Assembly: GCF_004310345.1 (NCBI RefSeq)
Contig: NZ_SISK01000010.1
Coordinates: 48,200-112,199, forward strand
Length of the DNA stretch: 64,000 bases
Direction: 5' to 3'
Origin: Paracoccus subflavus
Lineage (GTDB): Bacteria; Pseudomonadota; Alphaproteobacteria; Rhodobacterales; Rhodobacteraceae
This document shows positions 1 through 7,831 of this stretch, piece after piece. The position numbers and the translations under genes were made by a program. Below the pieces are notes generated by a model, which was not told where the DNA came from, did no database searches, and worked only from the letters and a program-made list of their open reading frames with translations. Each line of letters begins with the position of its first letter. The stretch's first letter is position 1.

Positions 1-776
1 GTGAAGGTAGAGCCGATCCTTTCCATCACCGACAGGGCATGTTCGGGATCAAAGCTCGGGCGCGAATAGATCGTGTTCACGCCGCCGCAATGTGCGAACG
101 AGCAAAAGAAGTTCAGCGAATTCGCGTGGCACATCGGCATGACCAGCAGCGCGTCGTCCTTGCGGCCGATCGACAGTTCGATCTCGGTGACCAGCGACAC
201 CAGTGTCATGCCGCGATGGCTGCGGATCACCCCCTTGGGCTTGCCGGTCGTGCCAGAGGTGTACATCAGCGCCCATGGATCGCTGTCCGCAACCACCGCG
301 CCCGGCGCGCTGTCGGACGCCTGGGCAATCAGATCCTCATAGGACCGCCAACCCGGGGGGGGCGTCTCGGCCCCGAAATGGACAAAGCGGCTTGCGGAAA
401 CCGGCAGGCTTTCGCGCACTTCCTCGATCAGCCCGTGCAGCGCATGTTCGGCCAGCACGCAGGCGGCCCCCGCATCCTCGAGAATGAAGCGCATCTCAAG
501 CGCGGCAAGGCGGAAATTGAGAGGCACCACGATCAGTCCGGCCTTGGCGCAGGCCGCATAGATTTCGGCCCATTCCAGCCGGTTATAGGCCAGCACGGCG
601 ACGCGATCGCCCTTGACCAGCCCCAGTCCGGTGGTCAAGGCATTCGCCAGACGCCGCGCCCGGGCATTCCATTGCCCAAAGGTCAGCGCGCGGTCCAGAT
701 CGCGGGCGCCCAGTCGATCCGGGGCCATTCGCGCCTGAGCATCGAGCAGGCCACCCAAAGTCAGCAACTGCCTCAT
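1..776 (-). CDS. AMP-dependent acyl-CoA synthetase, partial (C-terminus beyond window)
   Basis: Activates a carboxylic acid with ATP and CoA to an acyl-CoA in the cytoplasm. About 258 N-terminal residues are present and the gene runs off the left edge. The ANL-superfamily phosphate-binding signature YTSGTTGKPKGV is intact and is followed by the usual IRSHRGM stretch. The start at 776 has a perfect AGGAGG four bases upstream. The frame stays open through a run of eight G at 355-362, so I see no frameshift. It lies 62 bp downstream of a PQQ-associated binding protein on the same strand, so it probably closes an alcohol-aldehyde-acid-acyl-CoA route. The acid cannot be named from this part. Confidence 0.85.
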   Translation of the reverse strand, partial: MRQLLTLGGLLDAQARMAPDRLGARDLDRALTFGQWNARARRLANALTTGLGLVKGDRVAVLAYNRLEWAEIYAACAKAGLIVVPLNFRLAALEMRFILEDAGAACVLAEHALHGLIEEVRESLPVSASRFVHFGAETPPPGWRSYEDLIAQASDSAPGAVVADSDPWALMYTSGTTGKPKGVIRSHRGMTLVSLVTEIELSIGRKDDALLVMPMCHANSLNFFCSFAHCGGVNTIYSRPSFDPEHALSVMERIGSTF

Positions 777-838
777 GTTTCCTCCTCGACCCAGCCGGGC
801 CTTTCCTTCATCGGTTCCTTGCCGCCTGAACCGGCGGG

Positions 839-2110
839 CTATCCAGCGCGGGGCGCCGTCGCACAGTCCGCCGCCGCCGTCGTTCGCGGTTCGATCAGGC
901 CAAGCAGTTCGGCGCGTCCGGTCATGGCCGCCGGGGTCAGATCGCTGGTGGCGGCGGGATCGACCCGCACCGCGTAAAGCGTCTGGCACAACTGGCCGGT
1001 CGCGGCGTCAAAGCTCGCGCCGTCCTTGCCGATGGCAGGGGCGCGCGTCGGATCGGACATCCATGCGGCCAGATCGCGACCGCCGGTGGCGCCGACGGCG
1101 TCCGCCGCCTGGGCCGTAAGGCGGAGGGCGGCCTGCGCGGCCCAGGCCGAGGCATCCATCGGAACGCGCCAGCGGGCCAGAAAATCGGCGCTGAGGGCGG
1201 CGGCCTCGGCCCTGTCCACCCGTGCTTCCCACAGCGCGACGCGCGCGGCGCTGCCCGTGGTCGGCGCAAGCTGGCGACAGCGGTTGTAGAAATCGCGGGT
1301 CTGCGTGGCGGCCCAGGGAAAGCCGGTGATGGGCAGTTCTGCCTTCATGCTTTCGGCGGTGGCCAGCAGGTTCAGTTGCACCAGCCAGTCGGTCAGCAGC
1401 AGCGCCACATCCGCACCGCTGTCGCATGCCTCGGACAGCGCCCGGCGGAACATGACCGATTCCCCACCGACCGTGCTGATCCCCGCGATCCGGGCGCCCG
1501 CGCGATCCAGCTCGTTCTGGGCCCGAACAAGCAGATCGGCATGGGTGGAGTCGTCCTGCTGGATCAGATGCCAGCGATGGCGGCCCTGACCTGCGTGCAG
1601 TTCGTGCAGGGCGGACAGATAGGTGCTGCCCGCCGCCTCGAAGTGCAGCGCGTTGCCCCCGCAGAACCTGCTTCGCAGCGCATCGGCCGGGGCGGCAATG
1701 TTGATGAAAAGAGCGCCGGCATCCTGCGCGACCGTGCCGATTGCCTCGGCGTCTTCTGCCGAAAAGCCGCCGATCAGGACCGTCGCGCCATCGCGTTCGA
1801 CCAGCCGTTCGGCCGCACGCTGCGCCGGTTCCGCATTGGGCGCGTTGGCCAGCAGCAGCCTGTGGGGTTCGGTGCCGGCGGGGGTGGCGCGTTCCAGATC
1901 CTCGGTTGCGATCAACAGGCCCTTGCGCGCAGCCTCGGCAGGGATCGACAGGTTGCTGCCGACCAGCGGCAAGCCGCCGCCGGCAAGGGGCAGGATCGCA
2001 CCGACCCTGAGCGATGGCCGGGCCGCACGCACCAGAGCCGGGGCGGCAAGGCCGGCTGCCAAGGCCGTTGTCAGGATATGCCGCCGCGTCAGGACAAGGG
2101 ACGGCATCAT
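839..2110 (-). CDS. PQQ-dehydrogenase-associated ABC-type periplasmic binding protein (type I fold)
   Basis: 423 residues. Twin arginines at residues 9-10 precede a hydrophobic segment ending ALVRA, so it is exported, perhaps by Tat. The body has the type I periplasmic ligand-binding fold (LRVGAILPLAGG near residue 35). It resembles the branched-chain-amino-acid-like binding proteins that occur with PQQ alcohol dehydrogenases (TIGR03863 type). Its ATG overlaps the stop of the upstream gene by four bases, so the two are translationally coupled. No permease or ATPase for it is in this cluster, so a role in PQQ or metal delivery, or in sensing, is as likely as transport. The ligand is unknown. 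Confidence 0.75.
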   Translation of the reverse strand: MMPSLVLTRRHILTTALAAGLAAPALVRAARPSLRVGAILPLAGGGLPLVGSNLSIPAEAARKGLLIATEDLERATPAGTEPHRLLLANAPNAEPAQRAAERLVERDGATVLIGGFSAEDAEAIGTVAQDAGALFINIAAPADALRSRFCGGNALHFEAAGSTYLSALHELHAGQGRHRWHLIQQDDSTHADLLVRAQNELDRAGARIAGISTVGGESVMFRRALSEACDSGADVALLLTDWLVQLNLLATAESMKAELPITGFPWAATQTRDFYNRCRQLAPTTGSAARVALWEARVDRAEAAALSADFLARWRVPMDASAWAAQAALRLTAQAADAVGATGGRDLAAWMSDPTRAPAIGKDGASFDAATGQLCQTLYAVRVDPAATSDLTPAAMTGRAELLGLIEPRTTAAADCATAPRAG

Positions 2111-2943
2111 TCCCTCCCTTCGCGGGGGGCGCCGCCGCGGCGGTTGACGGGCCGTGTCGGGATCCCCGCATCCCGCAGGACCACCTGGATTTCATCCCAT
2201 CTCTGATCCAGGGTCCGATCGATGTCGTTGCGCAGCGCAAGGTCGCCCGGCCTCATGCCGATCGTGAACATCGCCACCATGGGCAGCACCGGCAGGTCGA
2301 TTTCGGGCGTGACCAGGGAAAGGCGCAGTCCGGGCCGGTGCGCGGCCACCGACGCGGCCGTCGGCCCCCAGAGAATGGCCAGGTCGATCTCGTTGTCGGC
2401 CAAGGCCTGGACCATCCGCCCGGTGGCCGCATCATCCAAGCGGGCCTGCGGGAAATAGCGCAGCCGGTCGGTCAGGCCGCGCTTGGCCAGGGCGATGACC
2501 GGCGGGATCGGATGCTGCGGATCGCCCGCGACCCCGATGCGCAGCGACCCGAGCGCAGGATCATCCAGCGAGGCGGGCAACCGGGCGCCGCCATCCTGCG
2601 TCATGAAGACGAACCCGGTCGCATAGTACACCTGGGATGTCTGGAACCCTTGCCGCTTGTCCGGCACGCTCAGCGCGATGTCGCATCCGCCCCCATGCAG
2701 GAACCGGCGCAAGGTGCGGGTGCGCCGGTCGGGCAGGGGAACGATCTTCAACTCGGCCCCCATCGCCTCGGCAAGGATCGTGGCCACGCGGTCGTCGATG
2801 CCGGTCCCGTCGGGGCGGGTGTAGGGTGCCGAATCCGGCGCCCTGCACACCGACAGGGTCCATGCCCGGGCGGGGGCCGGGATCAGCGGCAGGGCCAGAA
2901 GGCCTGCCAGTCCCAGGATCGTCCCCCATCCGCGCATGGCCAT
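2107..2943 (-). CDS. XoxJ/MxaJ-like quinoprotein-associated periplasmic binding protein
   Basis: 278 residues with a signal peptide ending PAPARA, then an SBP_bac_3-type fold (SVCRAPDSAPYTR, later DIALSVPDKRQGFQTS and DLAILWGPTAA). This is the XoxJ/MxaJ family, which sits beside PQQ methanol/ethanol dehydrogenases and is thought to help cofactor loading or maturation in the periplasm. The start at 2943 has GGAGGGAG upstream. It follows the PQQ dehydrogenase by 18 bp and overlaps the next gene by four bases, so the three form one operon. The family role rests on homologs, not on a residue seen here. Confidence 0.82.
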   Translation of the reverse strand: MAMRGWGTILGLAGLLALPLIPAPARAWTLSVCRAPDSAPYTRPDGTGIDDRVATILAEAMGAELKIVPLPDRRTRTLRRFLHGGGCDIALSVPDKRQGFQTSQVYYATGFVFMTQDGGARLPASLDDPALGSLRIGVAGDPQHPIPPVIALAKRGLTDRLRYFPQARLDDAATGRMVQALADNEIDLAILWGPTAASVAAHRPGLRLSLVTPEIDLPVLPMVAMFTIGMRPGDLALRNDIDRTLDQRWDEIQVVLRDAGIPTRPVNRRGGAPREGRE

Positions 2944-2961
2944 GGCTCCCTCCGTTCCGTT

Positions 2962-4701
2962 TCAGGGCAGGGCGAACACGTAGACCGTGCCACCCTGAGG
3001 AACTTCGGTCTTGGTGCCCCAGGCCGCGTCGATATAGCCCTGGAAACGTTCGGCATCGACGCCCCAGCCGGTCGTGACGGCGATGTACTGCTTTCCGTCA
3101 ACCTCGAAGCTGGTGGGCGGAGAGACCACGCCGCCATCCAGCCGGGTGGACCACAGTTCGTCCCCGGTTTCCGCGTCAAGGGCACGGAACATCGCGTCGT
3201 TGGTGCCGCCCAGGAAGACAAGGCCGCCCGCTGTGGACAGGGTCGGACCCCAGTTCGGCGACTTGAAGTTCACCTGCCACTTCTTTTCCATCGTGCGGAT
3301 GTCCCAGGCCTGCACGGCCCCGATATGATCCTTGGCCGCGTCGGTCGGGGTCATTTCCAGGCCGGAACCCAGGAACAGCACGCCCGGTTCGTATTCGACC
3401 GGGGAACCTTCCATGGACCCGCAATGGTTTTCGTTGACCGAGATGAACACCGTCGCGGTTGCGGGGTCATAGGATTCCGCCGGCCAGTCGCGCCCGCCCC
3501 AGGCCGAGGGGCAGAATTCGACGCGCTTGCCGAGGCCGGGCAGGTTTTCCTGGTTGTATTCGGGACGGCCCGTTTCCGGATCCAGCCCGGTGAAGGCGTT
3601 CTGGTACACATAGGGCTTGCCCTCGATAAAGGACAGTTTCCCGTCGCTGCGGTCCAGCTTGTAGATATAGCCGTTGCGGGCGAACCGGACAGCCAGCTTC
3701 TGCGCCTCGCCGTTTTCGCCCTCGAGGTCGATCAGCGTCGGCGGGACGACCTCGTCCCAGTCCCAGGTGTCGTTCCAGTGATACTGGAAATGGGTGGCGA
3801 TGGCGCCGGTGTCCGGATTAACACCGATGGTCGATGTGGTGTACAGGTTGTCGCCCGGCCGCAGCGCACCCACCCAGGGCGCGGCGTTGCCGACGCCCCA
3901 ATAGGCCAGGTTCGCCTCGGGGTCATAGTTGCCGGTGATCCAGATGGGGCCGCCCCCGGTCTGCCAGGTGTCGCCCGGCCAGGATTCGCTGCCCGGCTGG
4001 CCTGGTTCGGGAATGGTATAGGTTTTCCAGACAGGATCGCCGGTTTCGGCGTCGAAAGCCTGCACAAAGCCGCGGATCCCGAACTCGCCGCCCGAAACTC
4101 CGGCCATCACCTTGCCGTTCACGACCAGCGGGGCAAGGGTCGAGTAATAGCCTTCGAGCCAATCCGCCATGGTCTGGGACCACAGCTTCTCGCCCGTGCG
4201 CGCGTTCAGCGCGACCACCATCGCATCCTGGGTCGCGATGAAGACCTTGTCCTCCCACAGGGCGACACCGCGGTTGGCGGGATGAACGGGCACCAGGTCG
4301 GGGGGCAGCGGATGCTGATAGCGCCAGTGTTCCTCGCCCGTCTTGGCATCCATGGCGATGACCTGGTTGTCATGCGTGGTCATGAACATCACGCCGTCGT
4401 TGACGATGGCTGCCGCCTGATGGGCGCCGCTGGCGGGCAACGCCGTGAATTCCGGTGCCGGGCGATAGGGGCCGGTCGGATGGCTCCACACTTCGGTCAA
4501 CTGGGCCACGTTGTCCCGGGTGATCTGGGTCAGCGGGCTGTGGGCCTGGCCGTCATAGGTGCGGCGGGTTTGCAGCCAGTTGCCATCTTCGGGATTGGTC
4601 AGGCGTTCGGCCGTGACGTCGCTGTAATCGGCGATCTCGGCCAGGGCCGGTCCCGCCAGCACAAGGGCGATCAGCGAGACCGATCGGAAAAGTCCGTGCA
4701 T
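2962..4701 (-). CDS. PQQ-dependent alcohol dehydrogenase, probable lanthanide type
   Basis: 579 residues, signal peptide ending GPALA at about 21, then an eight-bladed quinoprotein propeller with no fused haem domain. It oxidises a primary alcohol in the periplasm and passes electrons to a c-type cytochrome. Metal-site residues align with ExaA: Glu206 (SGGEFG), Asn272 (GVGNAAPW) and catalytic Asp314 (TWDWDE). Residue +2 is Asp316, the extra ligand that marks lanthanide enzymes (XoxF, PedH); calcium enzymes have Ala or Ser there. The vicinal Cys-Cys of the family is replaced by Val-His near 139-140. The preceding gene is a cytochrome c and the next two are accessory binding proteins. Substrate is inferred as a short alcohol. 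Confidence 0.9.
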   Translation of the reverse strand: MHGLFRSVSLIALVLAGPALAEIADYSDVTAERLTNPEDGNWLQTRRTYDGQAHSPLTQITRDNVAQLTEVWSHPTGPYRPAPEFTALPASGAHQAAAIVNDGVMFMTTHDNQVIAMDAKTGEEHWRYQHPLPPDLVPVHPANRGVALWEDKVFIATQDAMVVALNARTGEKLWSQTMADWLEGYYSTLAPLVVNGKVMAGVSGGEFGIRGFVQAFDAETGDPVWKTYTIPEPGQPGSESWPGDTWQTGGGPIWITGNYDPEANLAYWGVGNAAPWVGALRPGDNLYTTSTIGVNPDTGAIATHFQYHWNDTWDWDEVVPPTLIDLEGENGEAQKLAVRFARNGYIYKLDRSDGKLSFIEGKPYVYQNAFTGLDPETGRPEYNQENLPGLGKRVEFCPSAWGGRDWPAESYDPATATVFISVNENHCGSMEGSPVEYEPGVLFLGSGLEMTPTDAAKDHIGAVQAWDIRTMEKKWQVNFKSPNWGPTLSTAGGLVFLGGTNDAMFRALDAETGDELWSTRLDGGVVSPPTSFEVDGKQYIAVTTGWGVDAERFQGYIDAAWGTKTEVPQGGTVYVFALP

Positions 4702-4751
4702 TTAAGTCTCTCCTCCATGTTGAGTGGTGCCGGGCAGGCTGGGCCGGCGCC

Positions 4752-5288
4752 TTATCGCATGTCCTGGACGTCCTGCGGGGTGACGGGTCCATAGGCGTTG
4801 CCCCAACTGTTGCGGGCAAAGGTGGCGATGGCGGCGATCTGGTCATCGTCCAGATGACCCCCTAGGGCCGGCATGTAGCCTGCCCCGTTGATGATCATTC
4901 CGGCGATATAGCTGGGATCGGCGATGTTCTCGTTTCCGGCCAGGGGAACCCCTGCCTTGCCCCGCATCCCGTGGCAGCGCCTGCAGTTCTGGAAGAACAG
5001 CTCTTCGCCATCGGCCATCATCTCGGGGGTGACGCCTTCGGGCAGGGCCGCCGTCTGGTCACCCGTCTGGACATCCGCCGCCGCCGGGGCCGCCGCCGAG
5101 GGGGCTGCCGCCGAGGGGGCCGCCACGGCGGGCTGCGTCGAAGATGTGCCTTCTGGTTGCGCGGCCGGGGTTGTGGCGGCCTCATCGGCAGCCGCAGACG
5201 GTTCCGTTTCGGCCGAAGACAGGACAGGCCATGTCGCCGTCGACAGGGCGCAGGCCAGAATCAGCCCCTTGGTCAGACTCAGCTGCAT
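4752..5288 (-). CDS. Periplasmic mono-haem cytochrome c, partner of the PQQ dehydrogenase
   Basis: 178 residues from ATG 5288, which has GGGGGAG upstream; a longer frame from 5330 would run through the operator and is unlikely. Signal peptide to about residue 25, then a long Ala/Pro-rich linker, then a class I cytochrome domain with haem motif CRRCH and probable Met ligand in GYMPALG. It should accept electrons from the alcohol dehydrogenase encoded 50 bp downstream. The linker is coded by imperfect 15-bp tandem repeats, so its length may vary between strains. It is functionally comparable to XoxG or cytochrome c550, but sequence alone does not fix which. Confidence 0.85.
   Translation of the reverse strand: MQLSLTKGLILACALSTATWPVLSSAETEPSAAADEAATTPAAQPEGTSSTQPAVAAPSAAAPSAAAPAAADVQTGDQTAALPEGVTPEMMADGEELFFQNCRRCHGMRGKAGVPLAGNENIADPSYIAGMIINGAGYMPALGGHLDDDQIAAIATFARNSWGNAYGPVTPQDVQDMR
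5086..5130. repeat. Imperfect 15-bp tandem repeat inside the cytochrome linker
   Basis: GGGGCCGCCGCCGAG (5086-5100) is followed by GGGGCTGCCGCCGAG (5101-5115) and a partial third unit. It encodes the Ala-Ala-Pro-Ser-Ala linker of the cytochrome. All units keep the reading frame. Confidence 0.75.
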
Positions 5289-5303
5289 TTCTCCCCCCTG
5301 CTG

Positions 5304-5320
5304 CTGAATTCGGAATTCAG
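5304..5320. promoter_or_regulatory. Palindromic operator upstream of the cytochrome/PQQ operon
   Basis: CTGAATTC-G-GAATTCAG is a perfect 8-bp inverted repeat about one base centre, 16 bp upstream of the cytochrome start at 5288. Its extended right arm (5313-5324, read on the minus strand CATTCTGAATTC) recurs exactly in the aldA promoter at 7690-7701. The nearest candidate protein is the GntR regulator encoded just upstream. Such AT-rich dyads suit FCD-type GntR proteins, but the pairing is inferred. Confidence 0.6.
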
Positions 5321-5396
5321 AATGTGGCAAGAGGTCGAGGCTGTCAACTGATTCGCAGGCTTCGGCGCCATCCGGTCAGAAGAATGGTTCAGTTAT

Positions 5397-6077
5397 TCAG
5401 AGTTCACGTTCGGAAAGCGTGCGGAGCAGCGCATTCTGTGCGCCAATCACATGATGAGCCGCCAGGCGTTCCGATGCGGCAGGATCACCCGCCAGCAAGG
5501 CATCCAGGATTTCACGATGCTGATGCCACACGATCTTGCCCCGTTCTGCGTGCAGCAACACGGCGATCATCACGCGGCGGAGATAGTTCCAGTGTGCCGA
5601 GGCCGTGTCCGCAATAAAGGGATTGCCCGACATTTCGTAGATGAAGGAATGAAAGCGGACATCGTGACTGACGGCATCGGGGGCGCTGTGGCGGTTTCGC
5701 GCGGCTTCCCCCTCGATCAGGATTTCCTCTCCGCGCCGGCGCAGTTCGGCGGCCCAGGGGGACGACGCGGCAGCCCTTTCCGTCACCAGCCGCGCGGCCA
5801 GTTGATCCAGCACGATGCGGATCTGGTAATGATGGATCACGTCATCGGGGTTCAACGGCGCCACATACAGCCCTCGGGCGCCCACCTCGACCACCAGCCG
5901 TTCGTTTTTCAACAGCAGCAGTGCCTGCTGCACCGGCTGGCGCGACACCCCCAGTTGCGCTGCCAGTTCCTCTTGGACCAGATGGGTGCCGGGGGTCATC
6001 TTGCCATCGCAGATGCTGTCGCGAATGGCCGTATAGACCTGTTCGGCACGGCTGGGGGCGGTGGCGATGGGGTGCAT
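5397..6077 (-). CDS. GntR-family transcriptional regulator, FCD (FadR) subfamily
   Basis: 226 residues from ATG 6077, chosen because GCAGGAG lies nine bases upstream; an in-frame ATG at 6131 lacks this. N-terminal winged helix with the GntR signature (GTHLVQEELAAQLGVSRQPVQQAL), then an all-helical FCD ligand domain with likely metal-binding residues Asp and His in VSHDVRFHSFIYEMSGN and a later AHH. It lies between aldA and the cytochrome-PQQ operon, all leftward, and two matching operator sequences flank it. It probably controls alcohol/aldehyde oxidation in response to an organic acid. Repressor or activator cannot be told. Confidence 0.85.
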   Translation of the reverse strand: MHPIATAPSRAEQVYTAIRDSICDGKMTPGTHLVQEELAAQLGVSRQPVQQALLLLKNERLVVEVGARGLYVAPLNPDDVIHHYQIRIVLDQLAARLVTERAAASSPWAAELRRRGEEILIEGEAARNRHSAPDAVSHDVRFHSFIYEMSGNPFIADTASAHWNYLRRVMIAVLLHAERGKIVWHQHREILDALLAGDPAASERLAAHHVIGAQNALLRTLSEREL

Positions 6078-6099
6078 CTCAAAACTCCTGCTTCGACCG

Positions 6100-6128
6100 A
6101 AAACGGCCGGATGGTTCCCCTCCGGCCG
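6100..6128 (-). terminator. Rho-independent terminator after aldA
   Basis: On the minus strand, 8-bp stem CGGCCGGA/TCCGGCCG with a 9-base loop is followed by TTTTC. It sits between the aldA stop (6175) and the gntR start (6077), so it ends aldA or attenuates read-through into gntR. Confidence 0.7.
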
Positions 6129-6174
6129 CATGGTGCCGACACGTTGCGGCGGTCGTCAACAAGCAACTCAGAGT

Positions 6175-7608
6175 TTAGTTCTGGACATAGCAGATATGGG
6201 TTTCCGTGTATTCATACAGCCCATGCTTTCCATCCGCGCCGCCAATTCCGGATTTTCCGCGGCCGGCATGGAAGCCCTGCATAGCCTCGAAGTTCTCCCG
6301 GTTGACATAAGTCTCGCCAAAGCGCAACTCGTTGCAGGCCCGCATCGTCGATCCGACATTCGTGGTATAGATCGACGAGGTCAGCCCGTATGACGTGTCG
6401 TTGGCATAGGTGATCGCCTCGTCCAGGCCATCGACTTCGACCAGGGGCAGCACGGGGCCAAAGGTTTCACGGCTGATGATGTCCATGTCCTGCCGGCAGT
6501 TGACCAGCACCGTTGGCTTGTAGTGGTTGCCGACGCCCAGATCGGCTACATTGCCCCCCAGGGCGGGCTGGGCACCCGAGTCGATGGCCGAGCGGACCAG
6601 CGCGTCGATCTTTTCCACGCCGGCGCGGTTGATGATCGGCCCCATGTCGATTTCGTCATTGCCCAGCGGATCGCCATAACGCACCGCATCCATGGCCTTG
6701 ACCAGCTTGTCGGTGAATTCATCCGCCACGCGCCGGTCCACATAGACGCGTTCCGCGGCGTTGCAGACCTGCCCGGTGTTCAAGGTCCGCGACTGGGTGA
6801 TGGCCCGCGCGGCAAGATCCAGATCGGCATCCGCCGTGACGATGGCCGGCGCCTTGCCGCCCAGTTCCAGGTTGACCTTGGTGATGTTCGTCGCGGCATC
6901 GGCCATGATCTTGGACCCGGTTTCCACGCTGCCGGTAAAGCTGACCATGCGCACGTCCGGGTGCTGGGTCAGGGCCCGCCCGGTGGTGCCGCCGCGGCCA
7001 TAGACGATGTTGAACACGCCCTGGGGCAGGCCGGTCTCGGTCACCAGCCGCGCGAACAGGGCAGCATTGTTCGGGGTTTCTTCGCTGGGTTTGATGACGA
7101 TCGTGTTGCCCGTGATCAAGGCCGGGGCCATTTTCCGGGCGATCAGGAAGAACGGAAAGTTCCAGGGCAGAATTCCCGCCACGACGCCGACAGGCTGGCG
7201 GAACAGGAAAATGTTTTCCCCCGGACGGTCGGATTGAAGAATCTCGCCCTCGATCCGGCGCGCCCATTCGGCCATGTAGTCGATGTAATCGGCCGTAAAG
7301 GCCGCCTCGACCCGTGCCAGCGGCAGAATCTTTCCCTGTTCCTCGGAAATGACCCGCGCGATTTCTTCGGCATTGTCGCGTATCCGGGCCGATATCTCGC
7401 GCAGGAACCCGGCGCGCTGGATCGCGGGCAGGCGTTCCCAGTCGCGTTGCGCGCGGCGTGCGGCATCCACCGCGGCGCTGACCCCTTCGGCCGAGGTGTC
7501 GGGCACCTGCGAGATGCGCGTATCGCGCGCCGGGTTGAACACGTCGATAAGATCGCTGCCGGCACTCTCGACAAAGCGGCCGTTCACGAAATTCTGCTGA
7601 ATCGTCAT
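6175..7608 (-). CDS. aldA: NAD-dependent aldehyde dehydrogenase, lactaldehyde/glycolaldehyde type
   Basis: 477 residues from ATG 7608, which has AGGAGAAG upstream. Oxidises lactaldehyde, glycolaldehyde or a similar aldehyde to the acid in the cytoplasm. Long stretches match Escherichia coli AldA as I remember it, for example TADYIDYMAEWAR, GILPWNFPFFLIARKMAP and the C-terminal NRENFEAMQGFHAG. Catalytic residues are Glu248 (LELGGK) and Cys282 (GQVCNAAERV). It is the first gene of a leftward alcohol-oxidation block and has its own terminator. The adjacent GntR gene and an operator half-site in its promoter suggest induction by the same signal as the PQQ operon. Confidence 0.9.
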   Translation of the reverse strand: MTIQQNFVNGRFVESAGSDLIDVFNPARDTRISQVPDTSAEGVSAAVDAARRAQRDWERLPAIQRAGFLREISARIRDNAEEIARVISEEQGKILPLARVEAAFTADYIDYMAEWARRIEGEILQSDRPGENIFLFRQPVGVVAGILPWNFPFFLIARKMAPALITGNTIVIKPSEETPNNAALFARLVTETGLPQGVFNIVYGRGGTTGRALTQHPDVRMVSFTGSVETGSKIMADAATNITKVNLELGGKAPAIVTADADLDLAARAITQSRTLNTGQVCNAAERVYVDRRVADEFTDKLVKAMDAVRYGDPLGNDEIDMGPIINRAGVEKIDALVRSAIDSGAQPALGGNVADLGVGNHYKPTVLVNCRQDMDIISRETFGPVLPLVEVDGLDEAITYANDTSYGLTSSIYTTNVGSTMRACNELRFGETYVNRENFEAMQGFHAGRGKSGIGGADGKHGLYEYTETHICYVQN

Positions 7609-7689
7609 TGAGCTTCTCCTCCCACAGCCGCCGATCTCGTCCCGAGACAGCGATTCGCCCTTGGTGACGAGATGAGGATAAAAGTATTG

Positions 7690-7701
7690 CATTCTGAATT
7701 C
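7690..7701. promoter_or_regulatory. Second copy of the GntR-type operator, aldA promoter
   Basis: CATTCTGAATTC here equals, base for base, the reverse strand of 5313-5324 beside the cytochrome operon. It lies about 80 bp upstream of the aldA start, in the gap shared with the divergent ABC operon. Confidence 0.55.
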
Positions 7702-7831
7702 AAGGAAACTGTCCCCATCGGTTCAACCCTGCCGCATCAGGCCCGATACGGACCATCGTGGATCTGTCATCGTTTCGTCACCCGGCGCAGATATGGCCTT
7801 GCCTGAAAACGAAATCCGTCTGGAGATCACC

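Noticed and set aside
355..362. Eight-G run as a possible frameshift in the acyl-CoA synthetase
   Set aside because: Translation reads through with three Pro and continues into good family sequence on both sides.
2014..4794. Long plus-strand open frame (926 codons) opposite the PQQ dehydrogenase genes
   Set aside because: It is the antisense shadow of real genes in GC-rich DNA; no ribosome-binding site and no recognisable domain.
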